This document shows positions 33,857 through 42,729 of a DNA stretch of 64,000 bases, one piece after another. The notes beneath the pieces were generated by a model. It was not told where the DNA came from. It did no database searches and saw only the letters and a list, made by a program, of their open reading frames with translations. Source of the stretch: Streptomyces sp. NBC_00620. GTDB lineage: Bacteria > Actinomycetota > Actinomycetes > Streptomycetales > Streptomycetaceae. The translations under genes and the position numbers were made by a program. Position 1 is the first letter of the stretch, and every line of letters starts with the position of its first letter. The stretch is taken from NCBI RefSeq assembly GCF_026341825.1, contig NZ_JAPENY010000001.1, forward strand, positions 2,480,001-2,544,000, in the 5' to 3' direction.

Positions 33857-35451
33857 CCGTCATCTCGTCGTCCCTGGACACCAGGAGCTCCGACTACACC
33901 GCCAACCGCGAAGCCATGCTCGCCAAGCTCACCGAGCTGGACGCCGAGCACGCCAAGGCGCTCGCGGGCGGCGGCGAGAAGTACGTCGCCCGGCACCGCA
34001 AACGCGGCAAGCTGCTCGCCCGGGAACGCATCGAACTGCTCCTGGACCCCGACACACCGTTCCTGGAGCTGTCGCCGCTCGCGGCCTGGGGGAGCGACTA
34101 CGCGGTCGGTGCCTCGCTGGTCACCGGGATCGGTGTCGTGGAGGGCGTGGAGTGCCTGATCACGGCGAACGACCCGACCGTGCGGGGAGGAGCAAGCAAC
34201 CCCTGGAGCCTGAAGAAGGCCCTGCGCGCCAATGACATCGCCCTCGCCAACCGGCTGCCCTGCATCAGTCTCGTCGAGTCGGGCGGGGCCGATCTGCCGT
34301 CCCAGAAGGAGATCTTCATCCCCGGGGGCGCGATCTTCCGCGACCTCACACGGCTGTCGGCGGCCGGAATCCCGACCGTGGCCGTCGTCTTCGGGAACTC
34401 GACGGCAGGGGGCGCGTACATCCCCGGCATGTCCGACCACGTGATCATGGTCAAGGAGCGGGCCAAGGTGTTCCTCGGCGGGCCGCCGCTGGTGAAGATG
34501 GCCACCGGGGAGGAGAGCGACGACGAGTCCCTGGGCGGCGCCGAGATGCACGCGCGCGTGTCGGGGCTCGCGGACTACTTCGCGGTCGACGAGCAGGACG
34601 CGATCCGGCAGACCCGGCGGGTGGTGGCCCGCCTCAACCACCGCAAGGCGTACGGCGATCCGGGCCCGGCCGCCCCACCGAAGTACGACGAGGACGAGCT
34701 CCTGGGGATCGTCCCGGGGGACCTCAGGCACCCCTTCGACCCCCGTGAGGTCGTCGCCCGCATCGTCGACGGTTCCGACTTCGACGAGTTCAAGCCCCTC
34801 TACGGAACGAGCCTCACCACCGGCTGGGCGACGCTCCACGGCTACCCCGTCGGCGTGCTGGCCAACGCCCAAGGAGTGCTCTTCAGCGCCGAGTCGCAGA
34901 AGGCGGCCCAGTTCATCCAGCTGGCCAACCAGCGCGACATCCCGCTCCTCTTCCTGCACAACACCACCGGCTACATGGTCGGCAAGGAGTACGAGCAGGG
35001 CGGCATCATCAAGCACGGCGCGATGATGATCAACGCGGTGAGCAACAGCCGCGTCCCGCATCTCTCCGTGCTGATGGGCGCCTCCTACGGAGCGGGCCAT
35101 TACGGCATGTGCGGGCGCGCGTACGACCCGCGCTTCCTCTTCGCCTGGCCCAGCGCCAAGTCCGCCGTCATGGGCCCCCAGCAGCTCGCCGGCGTCCTAT
35201 CGATCGTCGCCCGCCAGTCGGCCGCCGCCAAGGGGCAGCCCTACGACGATGACGCCGACGCCGCGCTGCGCGCCATGGTGGAGCAGCAGATCGAGTCCGA
35301 GTCCCTGCCGATGTTCCTGTCCGGGCGGCTGTACGACGACGGGGTCATCGACCCCCGCGACACCCGCACCGCGCTCGGCCTGTGCCTGTCCGCGATCCAC
35401 ACGGCGCCCTACGAGGGTGCGCGCGGTGGCTTCGGCATCTTCCGGATGTGA
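33853..35451 (+). CDS. Acyl-CoA carboxylase carboxyltransferase (beta) subunit, 532 aa
   Basis: Transfers the carboxyl group from carboxybiotin to an acyl-CoA. It has the two crotonase-like halves: RGKLLARERIELLLDPDTPFLELS, GGADLPSQKEIFIPGGAIF, FGNSTAGGAYIPGMSDH (first oxyanion hole), and HNTTGYMVGKEYEQGGIIKHGAMM with MGASYGAGHYGMCGRAYDP (second). The SLVESGGADLP and GRAYDPRFLFAWPS features are those of methylcrotonyl/geranyl-CoA carboxylases rather than propionyl-CoA carboxylase. GTG start overlaps AtuA by GTGA. Partner of the biotin carboxylase 114 bases downstream. Confidence 0.92.
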   Translation: MTVISSSLDTRSSDYTANREAMLAKLTELDAEHAKALAGGGEKYVARHRKRGKLLARERIELLLDPDTPFLELSPLAAWGSDYAVGASLVTGIGVVEGVECLITANDPTVRGGASNPWSLKKALRANDIALANRLPCISLVESGGADLPSQKEIFIPGGAIFRDLTRLSAAGIPTVAVVFGNSTAGGAYIPGMSDHVIMVKERAKVFLGGPPLVKMATGEESDDESLGGAEMHARVSGLADYFAVDEQDAIRQTRRVVARLNHRKAYGDPGPAAPPKYDEDELLGIVPGDLRHPFDPREVVARIVDGSDFDEFKPLYGTSLTTGWATLHGYPVGVLANAQGVLFSAESQKAAQFIQLANQRDIPLLFLHNTTGYMVGKEYEQGGIIKHGAMMINAVSNSRVPHLSVLMGASYGAGHYGMCGRAYDPRFLFAWPSAKSAVMGPQQLAGVLSIVARQSAAAKGQPYDDDADAALRAMVEQQIESESLPMFLSGRLYDDGVIDPRDTRTALGLCLSAIHTAPYEGARGGFGIFRM

Positions 35452-35564
35452 GAGCCGGCTCCCCTTTGCGGCTAAACCGCCGCTGCTCTCGCGGACCCGG
35501 TTGCTCGCCGTCGTGGTTCCTCAATTGATGGTTGCGGTGATCTAGTGGAAAGAGTGCGTTCCTC

Positions 35565-37418
35565 ATGATCAGAACTCTTCTGGTGGCGAACCGGGGCGAG
35601 ATCGTCTGCCGGGTTTTCCGCACCTGCGGCGAGTTGGGAATCCGAACCGTCGCCGTGCACTCGGACGCCGACGAGAACGCCCTCCACGCGCGCGTGGCCG
35701 ACGCGGCGGTACGGCTGCCTGGCGCGGCTCCTTCGGAGACGTATCTGCGCGGCGACCTGATCGTGAAGGCGGCCCTGAGCGCCGGCGCGGACGCCGTGCA
35801 CCCCGGGTACGGCTTCCTCTCCGAGAACGCCGACTTCGCGCGGGCCGTGATCGACGCGGGCCTCGTCTGGGTCGGTCCGCCGCCCGAGGCGATCGAGGCG
35901 ATGGCCTCCAAGACGCGCGCCAAGAAGCTGATGGGGCTCGAGCCCCTGTCGACGGTGACCGCAGACGATCTCCCCGTGCTGGTGAAGGCGGCCGCGGGCG
36001 GCGGCGGGCGGGGCATGCGCGTCGTACGGGAACTCGCGGAACTCGACGCCGAGTTGACGGCCGCCCGCGCCGAGGCCCTCAGTGCCTTCGGCGACGGGGA
36101 GGTGTTCGTCGAGCCCTACGTGGAGGGCGGCCGGCATGTCGAGGTGCAGATCCTCGCCGACGCGCACGGCACGGTGTGGGCGCTCGGCACGCGCGACTGC
36201 TCGCTGCAGCGGCGGCACCAGAAGGTGATCGAGGAGGCGCCGGCACCCGGCCTTGTACCCGCGCTGGTGGCGGAGCTCCACGAGCTGGCCGTGCGCGCCG
36301 CACGCGCCGTCGACTACGTGGGCGCGGGCACCGTGGAGTTCCTGATCGCGGACGGCAAGGCGCACTTCCTGGAGATGAACACCCGCCTCCAGGTCGAACA
36401 CCCCGTCACGGAAGCGGTCTTCGGCATCGACCTCGTGGCGCTCCAGCTCCAGGTCGCCGAGGGCGCCGTACTGGAAAATGACCCTCCACGCGCGCGTGGC
36501 CACGCGATCGAGGCCCGCCTGTACGCCGAGGACCCGGCCCGCGCGTGGGCCCCGCAGACCGGCACCCTGCACCGCCTCGCCGTCCCGGAGGGCGTGCGCC
36601 TGGACACCGGCTACACCGACGGCGACCCCATCGGCATCCACTACGACCCGATGCTCGCCAAGGCCGTCGCCCACGCCCCGACGCGCGCGGAAGCCCTCCG
36701 CAAACTGTCGGGCGCCCTGGAGAGGGCCGAGATCCACGGCCCGGTCACCAACAGGGACCTTCTCGTACGGTCCCTGCGGCACCCGGAGTTCACCGGCGCC
36801 CGCATGGACACCGGCTTCTACGAGCGGCACCTCGAGGAGCTCACCAGGGCGACCCCGGACCCGTACGCACCGCTCGCCGCGGCCCTCTCGGACGCGCACG
36901 GCCGCTCCCGCTTCGGCGGCGGCTGGCGCAACCTCCCCTCTCAGCCGCAGACCAAGCGCTACCTCATGGGCGGCACCGAGCACGAGGTCCACTACTGGCA
37001 CACCCGCGAAGGCCTCACCGCCGAAGGCGTACGCGTCGTGCACGCCGACGCACGTCTCGTCGTACTCGAAATCGACGGTGTACGCCGCAAGTTCGAGATC
37101 AGCCGCTACGGCGACCAGCTCCACGTGGGCCCCACCGCCCTCACCGCCCTGCCCCGCTTCCCCGACCCCACCACCCAGCAGGCCCCCGGCTCCCTCCTGG
37201 CCCCCATGCCGGGAACCGTCGTCCGGGTCGCCGAGGGACTGACCACCGGAGCCGCCGTGACGGCCGGACAGCCCCTCGTCTGGCTGGAGGCGATGAAGAT
37301 GGAGCACAAGATCTCAGCGCCGACGGAGGGCATCCTGAGCGCCCTCCACGCGGCCCCCGGCCAACAGGTGGAGGTCGGAACCCTTCTGGCGGTCGTTCAG
37401 CCGAACGAGCCCCTTTAG
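35565..37418 (+). CDS. Acyl-CoA carboxylase biotin carboxylase/BCCP (alpha) subunit, 617 aa
   Basis: Uses ATP and bicarbonate to carboxylate its own biotin. Biotin carboxylase features are LLVANRGEIVCRVFRTC, the ATP loop KAAAGGGGRGMRVV, EMNTRLQVEHPVTE, and the C-terminal biotinyl lysine in EAMKMEHKISAPTEG at about residue 580. The region TRAKKLMGLEPLSTVTADDLPVLVKAA is shorter than usual: the stretch that normally reads PxPG..., between the KxxAK helix and the ATP loop, is compressed, so the ATP-grasp subdomain may be trimmed. Otherwise it resembles methylcrotonyl-CoA carboxylase alpha. Confidence 0.9.
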   Translation: MIRTLLVANRGEIVCRVFRTCGELGIRTVAVHSDADENALHARVADAAVRLPGAAPSETYLRGDLIVKAALSAGADAVHPGYGFLSENADFARAVIDAGLVWVGPPPEAIEAMASKTRAKKLMGLEPLSTVTADDLPVLVKAAAGGGGRGMRVVRELAELDAELTAARAEALSAFGDGEVFVEPYVEGGRHVEVQILADAHGTVWALGTRDCSLQRRHQKVIEEAPAPGLVPALVAELHELAVRAARAVDYVGAGTVEFLIADGKAHFLEMNTRLQVEHPVTEAVFGIDLVALQLQVAEGAVLENDPPRARGHAIEARLYAEDPARAWAPQTGTLHRLAVPEGVRLDTGYTDGDPIGIHYDPMLAKAVAHAPTRAEALRKLSGALERAEIHGPVTNRDLLVRSLRHPEFTGARMDTGFYERHLEELTRATPDPYAPLAAALSDAHGRSRFGGGWRNLPSQPQTKRYLMGGTEHEVHYWHTREGLTAEGVRVVHADARLVVLEIDGVRRKFEISRYGDQLHVGPTALTALPRFPDPTTQQAPGSLLAPMPGTVVRVAEGLTTGAAVTAGQPLVWLEAMKMEHKISAPTEGILSALHAAPGQQVEVGTLLAVVQPNEPL

Positions 37419-37482
37419 GGGCGCGGGGCTGCTCACATATGCGGCTTCGCCGCGTGGGCGCGACCAGCCACAACGAATCCGC
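37415..37482. repeat. Dispersed intergenic repeat, family A copy 1
   Basis: AGGGGCGCGGGGCTG followed by GCGGCTTCGCCGCGTGGGCG and CGACCAGCCAC. The same block occurs at 53338-53406 and 57971-58043, always just after a stop codon. It contains short GC hairpins (GCGGC-TTC-GCCGC) and may end transcription, although the operon appears to continue here. Confidence 0.7.
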
Positions 37483-37499
37483 ACCCTTCAGGAGACCCC

Positions 37500-38660
37500 A
37501 TGACCCCCGTCACCGAATCCGACGAGCACAAGGCACTCCGATCAGCCGTAGCCGCCCTGGGCACCCGCTACGGCCGCGACTACATCAACAAGGTCATCGC
37601 CGACGGCGCCCACCCGAACGAACTCTGGTCCGAGGCGGCCAAGCTCGGCTACCTCGGCGTCAACCTGCCGGAGGCATACGGCGGAGGAGGCGGCGGCATC
37701 TCGGAACTCTCCATCGTCCTGGAGGAGTTGGGGACCGCAGGCTGCCCCCTGCTGATGATGCTCGTGTCGCCCGCGATCTGCGGCACAGTGATCGCTCGCT
37801 TCGGCACGGACTCGCAGAAACAGGAGTGGCTCCCCGCCCTGGCGGACGGCACCCGCATCATGGCCTTCGGCATCACCGAACCCGACGCGGGCTCCAACTC
37901 GCACCGCATCACCACCACGGCCCGCCGCGACGGCGAGGAGTGGGTGCTGAGCGGCCGCAAGGTGTTCATCTCCGGAGTCGACATCGCCGACGCGACGCTC
38001 ATCGTCGGACGTACGGAGGACGCGAGGACCGGCCGCCTCAAGCCCTGCCTGTTCATCGTCCCGCGCGACGCCGAAGGCTTCGGGCGGCGGCGGATCGACA
38101 TGGAACTCCACGGCGCGGAGAAGCAGTTCGAGCTGACCCTCGACGACGTGCGGCTGCCCGCCGACGCGCTCGTCGGCGACGAGGACGCGGGTCTCCTCCA
38201 GCTCTTCGCCGGGCTCAACCCGGAGCGCGTCATGACGGCCGCGTTCGCGATCGGCATGGGCCGGTACGCCCTCTCCGTAGCGATCGGTTACGCCAAGGAG
38301 CGCACCGTCTGGAAGGACCCCATCGGCGCCCACCAGGCCATCGCGCACCCCCTCGCGCAGGCCCACATCGAGCTCGAACTCGCCCGCCTGATGATGCAGA
38401 AGGCGGCCCACCTGTACGACGCGGGGGATGACGCCGGGGCGGGCGAGGCCGCCAACATGGCCAAGTACGCGGCAGGCGAGGCCTGTGTGAAGGCCGTCGA
38501 CCAGGCCGTGCAGACCCTCGGCGGCAACGGCCTGACGCGCGAGTTCGGCCTCGCCTCGCTGATCACGGCGTCGCGCGTGGCCCGTATCGCACCGGTCAGC
38601 AGGGAAATGATTCTCAACTACATCTCCCACCAGACCCTGGGCCTGCCCAAGTCGTACTGA
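37500..38660 (+). CDS. Acyl-CoA dehydrogenase, 386 aa
   Basis: FAD-dependent alpha,beta-desaturase of acyl-CoA thioesters. Signatures are GITEPDAGSNSHRITTTA (FAD and substrate binding), ISGVDIADATLIV, and the C-terminal QTLGGNGLTREFGLASLITASRVARIAPVSREMI, where QxxGGxG is normal. The catalytic base in this C-terminal segment cannot be assigned with certainty by eye. It is the third enzyme of the catabolic operon and would supply the enoyl-CoA for the carboxylase or hydratase. Confidence 0.9.
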   Translation: MTPVTESDEHKALRSAVAALGTRYGRDYINKVIADGAHPNELWSEAAKLGYLGVNLPEAYGGGGGGISELSIVLEELGTAGCPLLMMLVSPAICGTVIARFGTDSQKQEWLPALADGTRIMAFGITEPDAGSNSHRITTTARRDGEEWVLSGRKVFISGVDIADATLIVGRTEDARTGRLKPCLFIVPRDAEGFGRRRIDMELHGAEKQFELTLDDVRLPADALVGDEDAGLLQLFAGLNPERVMTAAFAIGMGRYALSVAIGYAKERTVWKDPIGAHQAIAHPLAQAHIELELARLMMQKAAHLYDAGDDAGAGEAANMAKYAAGEACVKAVDQAVQTLGGNGLTREFGLASLITASRVARIAPVSREMILNYISHQTLGLPKSY

Positions 38661-38666
38661 GCCGTG

Positions 38667-38715
38667 CTAGGCAGTGCGCCAGACAGTGCGCCAGGTGGCG
38701 CGTCAGACAGTGCCC
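38667..38715. repeat. Short tandem repeat before the acyl-CoA ligase gene
   Basis: CAGTGCGCCAGA is repeated with variation (CAGTGCGCCAGG, CGTCAGACAGTGCCCAG) in the 84-base gap between the dehydrogenase and ligase genes. Confidence 0.5.
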
Positions 38716-38744
38716 AGCCGCCCCAGCCGTGCCAGGAGGAACCG

Positions 38745-40310
38745 ATGTTCCGCAGCGAGTACGCAGATGTTCCGGCCGTCGAGGTACCCATCCACGACGC
38801 GGTCCTCGGCCGCGCCGCCGAGTGGGGCGACACGCCCGCGCTCATCGACGGCGTCGACGGAACCACCCTCACCTACGGCCAACTCGACCTGTTCCACCGC
38901 CGGCTGGCCGCCGCGTTCGCCGAGGCGGGTGTCGGCAAGGGCGACGTACTGGCCCTGCACAGCCCGAACACCATCGCCTTCCCGACGGCGTTCTACGCGG
39001 CCACGCGCGCGGGTGCATCGGTCACCACCGTGCACCCGCTCGCCACAGCCGAGGAGTTCGCCAAGCAGCTCCGCGACAGCGCCGCCACCTGGATCGTGAC
39101 CGTCTCGCCCCTCCTGGACGCGGCACGCCAGGCCGCCGAACTCGCGGGCGGCGTACGGGAGATCTTCGTCTGCGACAAGGCGCCGGGGCACCGGTCGCTG
39201 ATGGACCTGCTCGGCACCACCGCGCCCGAACCGCAGGTCGACATCGACCCCGCGCAGGACGTCGCGGCCCTCCCGTACTCCTCCGGCACCACCGGCGTCC
39301 CCAAGGGCGTGATGCTGACCCACCGGTCCATCGCCACCAACCTCGCGCAGCTCTCGCCGCTCATGCCGACGGGCCCCGGCGACCGCATCCTCGCCGTGCT
39401 GCCCTTCTTCCACATATACGGGCTGACCGCCCTCATGAACGCGCCCCTCAGGCAGGGCGCCACCGTCGTCGTACTGCCCCGCTTCGACCTCGAGACCTTC
39501 CTCGCGGCCATCGAGAAACACCGCATCAACGCCCTGTACGTGGCCCCGCCGATCGTCCTCGCCCTCGCGAAGCACCCGGCCGTCGCGCAGTACGACCTGT
39601 CCTCCCTGGAATACATCATCTGCTCGGCGGCCCCCCTGGACGCCGCTCTGGCGGCCGCCTGTTCACGGCGGCTCGGCCTGCCGCCCATCGGCCAGGCGTA
39701 CGGCATGACGGAACTGTCGCCCGGCACACACGTCGTGCCCCTCGGCACCGAGAACCCGCCCCCCGGGACCGTCGGCAAGCTCATCGCAGGCACGGAGATG
39801 CGCATCGTGTCCCTGGACGACCCCTCCAAGGACCTGGAAGTCGGTGAAGCGGGCGAGATCGCCATCCGCGGTCCCCAGGTCATGAAGGGCTACCTGGGAC
39901 AGCCCGACGCCACCGCCGCGATGATCGACCCGGACGGCTGGCTGCACACCGGAGACGTCGGATACGTGGACGCCGACGGCTGGCTCTTCGTCGTCGACCG
40001 CGTCAAGGAACTCATCAAGTACAAGGGCTTCCAGGTCGCCCCCGCCGAACTCGAGGCCCTGCTGCTCACCCACCCCGGCATCGCCGACGCCGCCGTCATA
40101 GGCGTCTACAACGAGGACAAGAACGAGGTCCCGCACGCGTACGTGGTGCGCCAGCCGTCCGCGACCGACCTCTCCGAAGGAGAAGTCATGATGTACGTCG
40201 CCGAACGCGTCGCCCCGTACAAGCGGGTCCGCCACGTCACCTTCATCGACGATGTGCCGCGGGCGGTCTCCGGGAAGATCCTGCGCCGCCGGCTCCGGGA
40301 GCTCGCGTGA
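38745..40310 (+). CDS. 4-coumarate--CoA ligase-like acyl-CoA synthetase, 521 aa
   Basis: ANL-superfamily adenylating enzyme activating a carboxylic acid to its CoA ester. Core motifs: LPYSSGTTGVPKGVMLTH (A3), GQAYGMTELSP (A5), WLHTGDVGYVDADGWLFVVDRVKELIKYKGFQVAPAE (A7-A8) and the C-terminal lysine in SGKILRRRL (A10); these are quoted in part. AGGAGGA lies 4 bases before ATG 38745. In the operon it probably provides the entry step, loading the acid to be degraded. Substrate not predictable. Confidence 0.92.
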   Translation: MFRSEYADVPAVEVPIHDAVLGRAAEWGDTPALIDGVDGTTLTYGQLDLFHRRLAAAFAEAGVGKGDVLALHSPNTIAFPTAFYAATRAGASVTTVHPLATAEEFAKQLRDSAATWIVTVSPLLDAARQAAELAGGVREIFVCDKAPGHRSLMDLLGTTAPEPQVDIDPAQDVAALPYSSGTTGVPKGVMLTHRSIATNLAQLSPLMPTGPGDRILAVLPFFHIYGLTALMNAPLRQGATVVVLPRFDLETFLAAIEKHRINALYVAPPIVLALAKHPAVAQYDLSSLEYIICSAAPLDAALAAACSRRLGLPPIGQAYGMTELSPGTHVVPLGTENPPPGTVGKLIAGTEMRIVSLDDPSKDLEVGEAGEIAIRGPQVMKGYLGQPDATAAMIDPDGWLHTGDVGYVDADGWLFVVDRVKELIKYKGFQVAPAELEALLLTHPGIADAAVIGVYNEDKNEVPHAYVVRQPSATDLSEGEVMMYVAERVAPYKRVRHVTFIDDVPRAVSGKILRRRLRELA

Positions 40311-41077
40311 CTCTTGTGCACACGGCGCACGACCGCGCCGTCACCACCCTCACCCTCGACTCGCCCGGCAACCGCAACGCCCTGTCGGCGGCGCTCGTGG
40401 GCGACCTGACGGACGCCCTCACCCGCTGCGGCAAGGACAGTGACGTACGCGCGGTCGTCCTCACCCACACCGGGAACACCTTCAGCGCGGGCGCCGATCT
40501 CCGCGACCCTCCCCCACTCTCGGCTTCGCTCGAGCGGGGGGACCCCCATCACCCGGACGCCCTCGTCGGGCTGCTCCGGCAGATCGTCGAACTGCCCAAG
40601 CCGGTGGTGGCCCGGGTGACCGGACACGTCCGGGCGGGCGGCCTCGGCCTGCTCGGCGCCTGCGACATCGCGGCCGCTTCCCTGGAATCCACCTTCGCCT
40701 TCACGGAGGTACGCATCGGAGTCGCCCCCGCCGTCATCTCGCTGCCCCTGCTGCCCCGTACCGACCCCCGCGCACTCGCCCGCTACTACCTCACCGGCGA
40801 ACGCTTCGACGCCACCGAGGCGGTACGCACCGGGCTCCTGACGGCGGCGGGCGACGACGTCGACGTAACCCTTGAGCCCGTCCTCGACGGCCTGCGCAGG
40901 TCGTCCCCGCAAGGCCTCGCCGAGACGAAGTCGCTGCTCACGGCTAAGGTGCTGGAGGCCTTCGACCGGGACGCGGCCGAGCTGACCGCGCTCTCGGCCC
41001 GGCTGTTCTCCTCCGCGCAGGCCCGCGAGGGGATGACGGCCTTCCTCGAAAGACGGGATCCCGTATGGGTGGTGTGA
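40307..41077 (+). CDS. Enoyl-CoA hydratase/isomerase family protein, 256 aa
   Basis: Crotonase fold with the oxyanion-hole stretch SAGADLRDP and CDIAAASLESTFAFTEVRIGVAP. The catalytic glutamates of classical hydratases are not both obvious: the first is replaced in GLGLLGACD, while the acidic E in FTEVRIG may correspond to the second. A palindromic DNA element (40508-40547) encodes an in-frame insertion PPPLSASLERGDPHH after the first oxyanion strand. GTG start overlaps the ligase stop by GTGA. It may be a hydratase or another crotonase-type enzyme. Confidence 0.85.
   Translation: MTLVHTAHDRAVTTLTLDSPGNRNALSAALVGDLTDALTRCGKDSDVRAVVLTHTGNTFSAGADLRDPPPLSASLERGDPHHPDALVGLLRQIVELPKPVVARVTGHVRAGGLGLLGACDIAAASLESTFAFTEVRIGVAPAVISLPLLPRTDPRALARYYLTGERFDATEAVRTGLLTAAGDDVDVTLEPVLDGLRRSSPQGLAETKSLLTAKVLEAFDRDAAELTALSARLFSSAQAREGMTAFLERRDPVWVV
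40508..40547. repeat. Palindromic repeat element embedded in frame in the enoyl-CoA hydratase gene
   Basis: CTCCCCCACTCTCGGCTTCG followed by CTCGAGCGGGGGGACCCCC is a palindromic block of the type found between Streptomyces genes. Here it lies inside the coding sequence without breaking the frame and adds about 13 residues to a surface loop. Confidence 0.6.
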
Positions 41078-41721
41078 CCACGACGGACAGCGCGCCTGAG
41101 CGGGCGGGGGAAGCCGCCGCGCGTCCGGCGCACGTCCCCAAACAGGACCGCAGCCGGGCCACCCGGCAGCGGCTCCTGGCGGCCGCCGTGGCCTGCCTCG
41201 CCGAACACGGCTGGGCGGGCTCCACGGTCTCCGTCGTCGCCGAACGCGCCGGCGTCTCCCGGGGCGCCGCCCAGCACCACTTCCCGACCCGCGAGGACCT
41301 CTTCACGGCCGCCGTCGAATACGTCGCCGAGGAACGCTCCACAGCCCTGCGCGCCCTCTTCCCCCAGGGCGCCGCCGACCGCCGCGAGGTGGTGTCCGCC
41401 CTGGTCGACCTCTACACAGGACCCCTCTTCCGCGCCGCCCTCCACCTCTGGGTCGCCGCCTCCAACGAGGAGCAACTCCGGCCCAGGGTCACGGAACTGG
41501 AAGCCCGAGTCGGCCGCGAGACCCACCGCATAGCGGTGGAACTGCTGGCCGCCGACGAGTCCCGCCCGGGGGTACGGGAGACCGTCCAAGGGCTCCTCGA
41601 CATGGCCCGGGGCCTCGGTCTCGCCAACCTGCTCACGGACGACGGGGGACGGCGGGAGCGGGTGGTGACCCAGTGGGCCGTACTGCTGGACGAGGCGCTG
41701 GGGACCGGGTTCAGGGACTGA
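41065..41721 (+). CDS. TetR/AcrR-family regulator, last gene of the catabolic operon, 218 aa
   Basis: After a flexible N-terminal tail the helix-turn-helix is RQRLLAAAVACLAEHGWAGSTVSVVAERAGVSRGAAQHHFPTREDLF, quoted in overlapping parts, a classic TetR domain; the C-terminal half is helical ligand-binding. The start is either ATG 41065 or GTG 41074, the latter giving a GTGA overlap like the other operon genes. As the distal gene of the operon it probably autoregulates and represses it, with an acyl-CoA intermediate as plausible inducer. Confidence 0.88.
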   Translation: MGGVTTTDSAPERAGEAAARPAHVPKQDRSRATRQRLLAAAVACLAEHGWAGSTVSVVAERAGVSRGAAQHHFPTREDLFTAAVEYVAEERSTALRALFPQGAADRREVVSALVDLYTGPLFRAALHLWVAASNEEQLRPRVTELEARVGRETHRIAVELLAADESRPGVRETVQGLLDMARGLGLANLLTDDGGRRERVVTQWAVLLDEALGTGFRD

Positions 41722-41736
41722 GCGGGACCAGGGGCT

Positions 41737-41762
41737 GAGCGGCTTCAGGGACTGAGCCGCTC
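41737..41762. terminator. Bidirectional terminator between tetR and pdxH
   Basis: GAGCGGCT (41737-41744) pairs perfectly with AGCCGCTC (41755-41762) across a 10-base loop, between convergent genes and overlapping the last pdxH codons. Confidence 0.65.
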
Positions 41763-42431
41763 CACCGTCCAGCTGCCGTCCGCCCCCGCCACGTACCGCA
41801 GCCGGTCGTGCAGCCGGTTCTCGCGGCCCTGCCAGAACTCCACCGTCTGCGGGGCGACACGGAAACCGCCCCAGTCAGGGGGGACCGGAACCTGCTCGCC
41901 CTCCGGGTAGCGGGCGCTCAACTCGGCGTACGAGGCGTCCAGTTCGGCGCGGGAGCGGATCACCGTGGACTGGGCGCTGGCCCAGGCGCCGAGCTGGGAG
42001 CCGTGCGGCCGGGTGCGGAAGTACGCGGCGGTCTCGTCGCGCCCGGTGCGCCGTGCCGTGCCCGTGACGATGACCTGGCGGGCCATGGGGTGCCAGGGGA
42101 AGAGCAGCGAGACGTACGGGTTGGCGGCCAGGTCGCGGGCCTTGCGGGAGCCGTAGTTGGTGTAGAAGACGAAGCCCTGCTCGTCGTACTGCTTCAGCAG
42201 CACCGTGCGCGAGCTGGGCCGGCCCTCGGAGTCCGCCGTGGCGACGACCATGGCGTTGGGCTCGTACACCACGCCCTGTGCCGCGGCCTGCGCGGCCTGA
42301 CCGAACCAGCGCGCGAACTGTTCCATGGGGTGGGCGGCCAGCTCGGTCTCGGCGAGTCCCTCGGCCCGGTAGTGCTCGCGCATCGCGGCGGGGTCGAGGG
42401 CGGGGTCGAGGGCGGGATCACGATCATTCAC
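41745..42431 (-). CDS. pdxH: Pyridoxine/pyridoxamine 5'-phosphate oxidase, 228 aa
   Basis: FMN enzyme that makes pyridoxal 5'-phosphate. Full-length and typical: FMN-binding [88 protein letters not shown] and the C-terminal RLSP (motifs given in part). GTG 42431 is used with AGGA upstream. The N-terminal repeat of Asp-Pro-Ala-Leu comes from a short tandem DNA repeat. It is divergent from citrate synthase. Confidence 0.95.
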   Translation of the reverse strand: MNDRDPALDPALDPAAMREHYRAEGLAETELAAHPMEQFARWFGQAAQAAAQGVVYEPNAMVVATADSEGRPSSRTVLLKQYDEQGFVFYTNYGSRKARDLAANPYVSLLFPWHPMARQVIVTGTARRTGRDETAAYFRTRPHGSQLGAWASAQSTVIRSRAELDASYAELSARYPEGEQVPVPPDWGGFRVAPQTVEFWQGRENRLHDRLRYVAGADGSWTVERLSP

Positions 42432-42729
42432 ATCGTCATCCTGCCGTACGGGCGCCCGGCGCCGTGGGGGTGTGCTTCATCACTGAAGGGCACTTTCGTG
42501 GCACTGAGTGCCGCACACTCTCCCCAAAGGTGGCACTCAGGGATATCGTGCTGGTGCCGAAACGGTTGCGCGACCGACCGGACGGGGCATCACCGGGGTG
42601 ACGTACCGGACCGCGAGTCCATGAGGAGACCGCGGAACCGGACGTGCACCCCCGCCACGCGCATATGGTCACGAGAACCACCGAACCCCCCACAAATCAT
42701 CTGTCGCACGCATCATGAGGAGCCGCCTG
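42432..42729. promoter_or_regulatory. Divergent pdxH/citrate synthase control region with GGCACT palindrome
   Basis: The 13-bp perfect palindrome GGCACTGAGTGCC is at 42500-42512, a related half-copy GTGGCACTCAG at 42530-42540, and GGCACT also at 42489-42494. These look like binding sites for a dimeric regulator. No small gene is convincing in the 298 bases. Confidence 0.5.

Noticed and set aside
42500..42540. CIRCE (HrcA) element
   Set aside because: Core resembles GCACTC/GAGTGC but the nine-base spacer and full consensus are missing.
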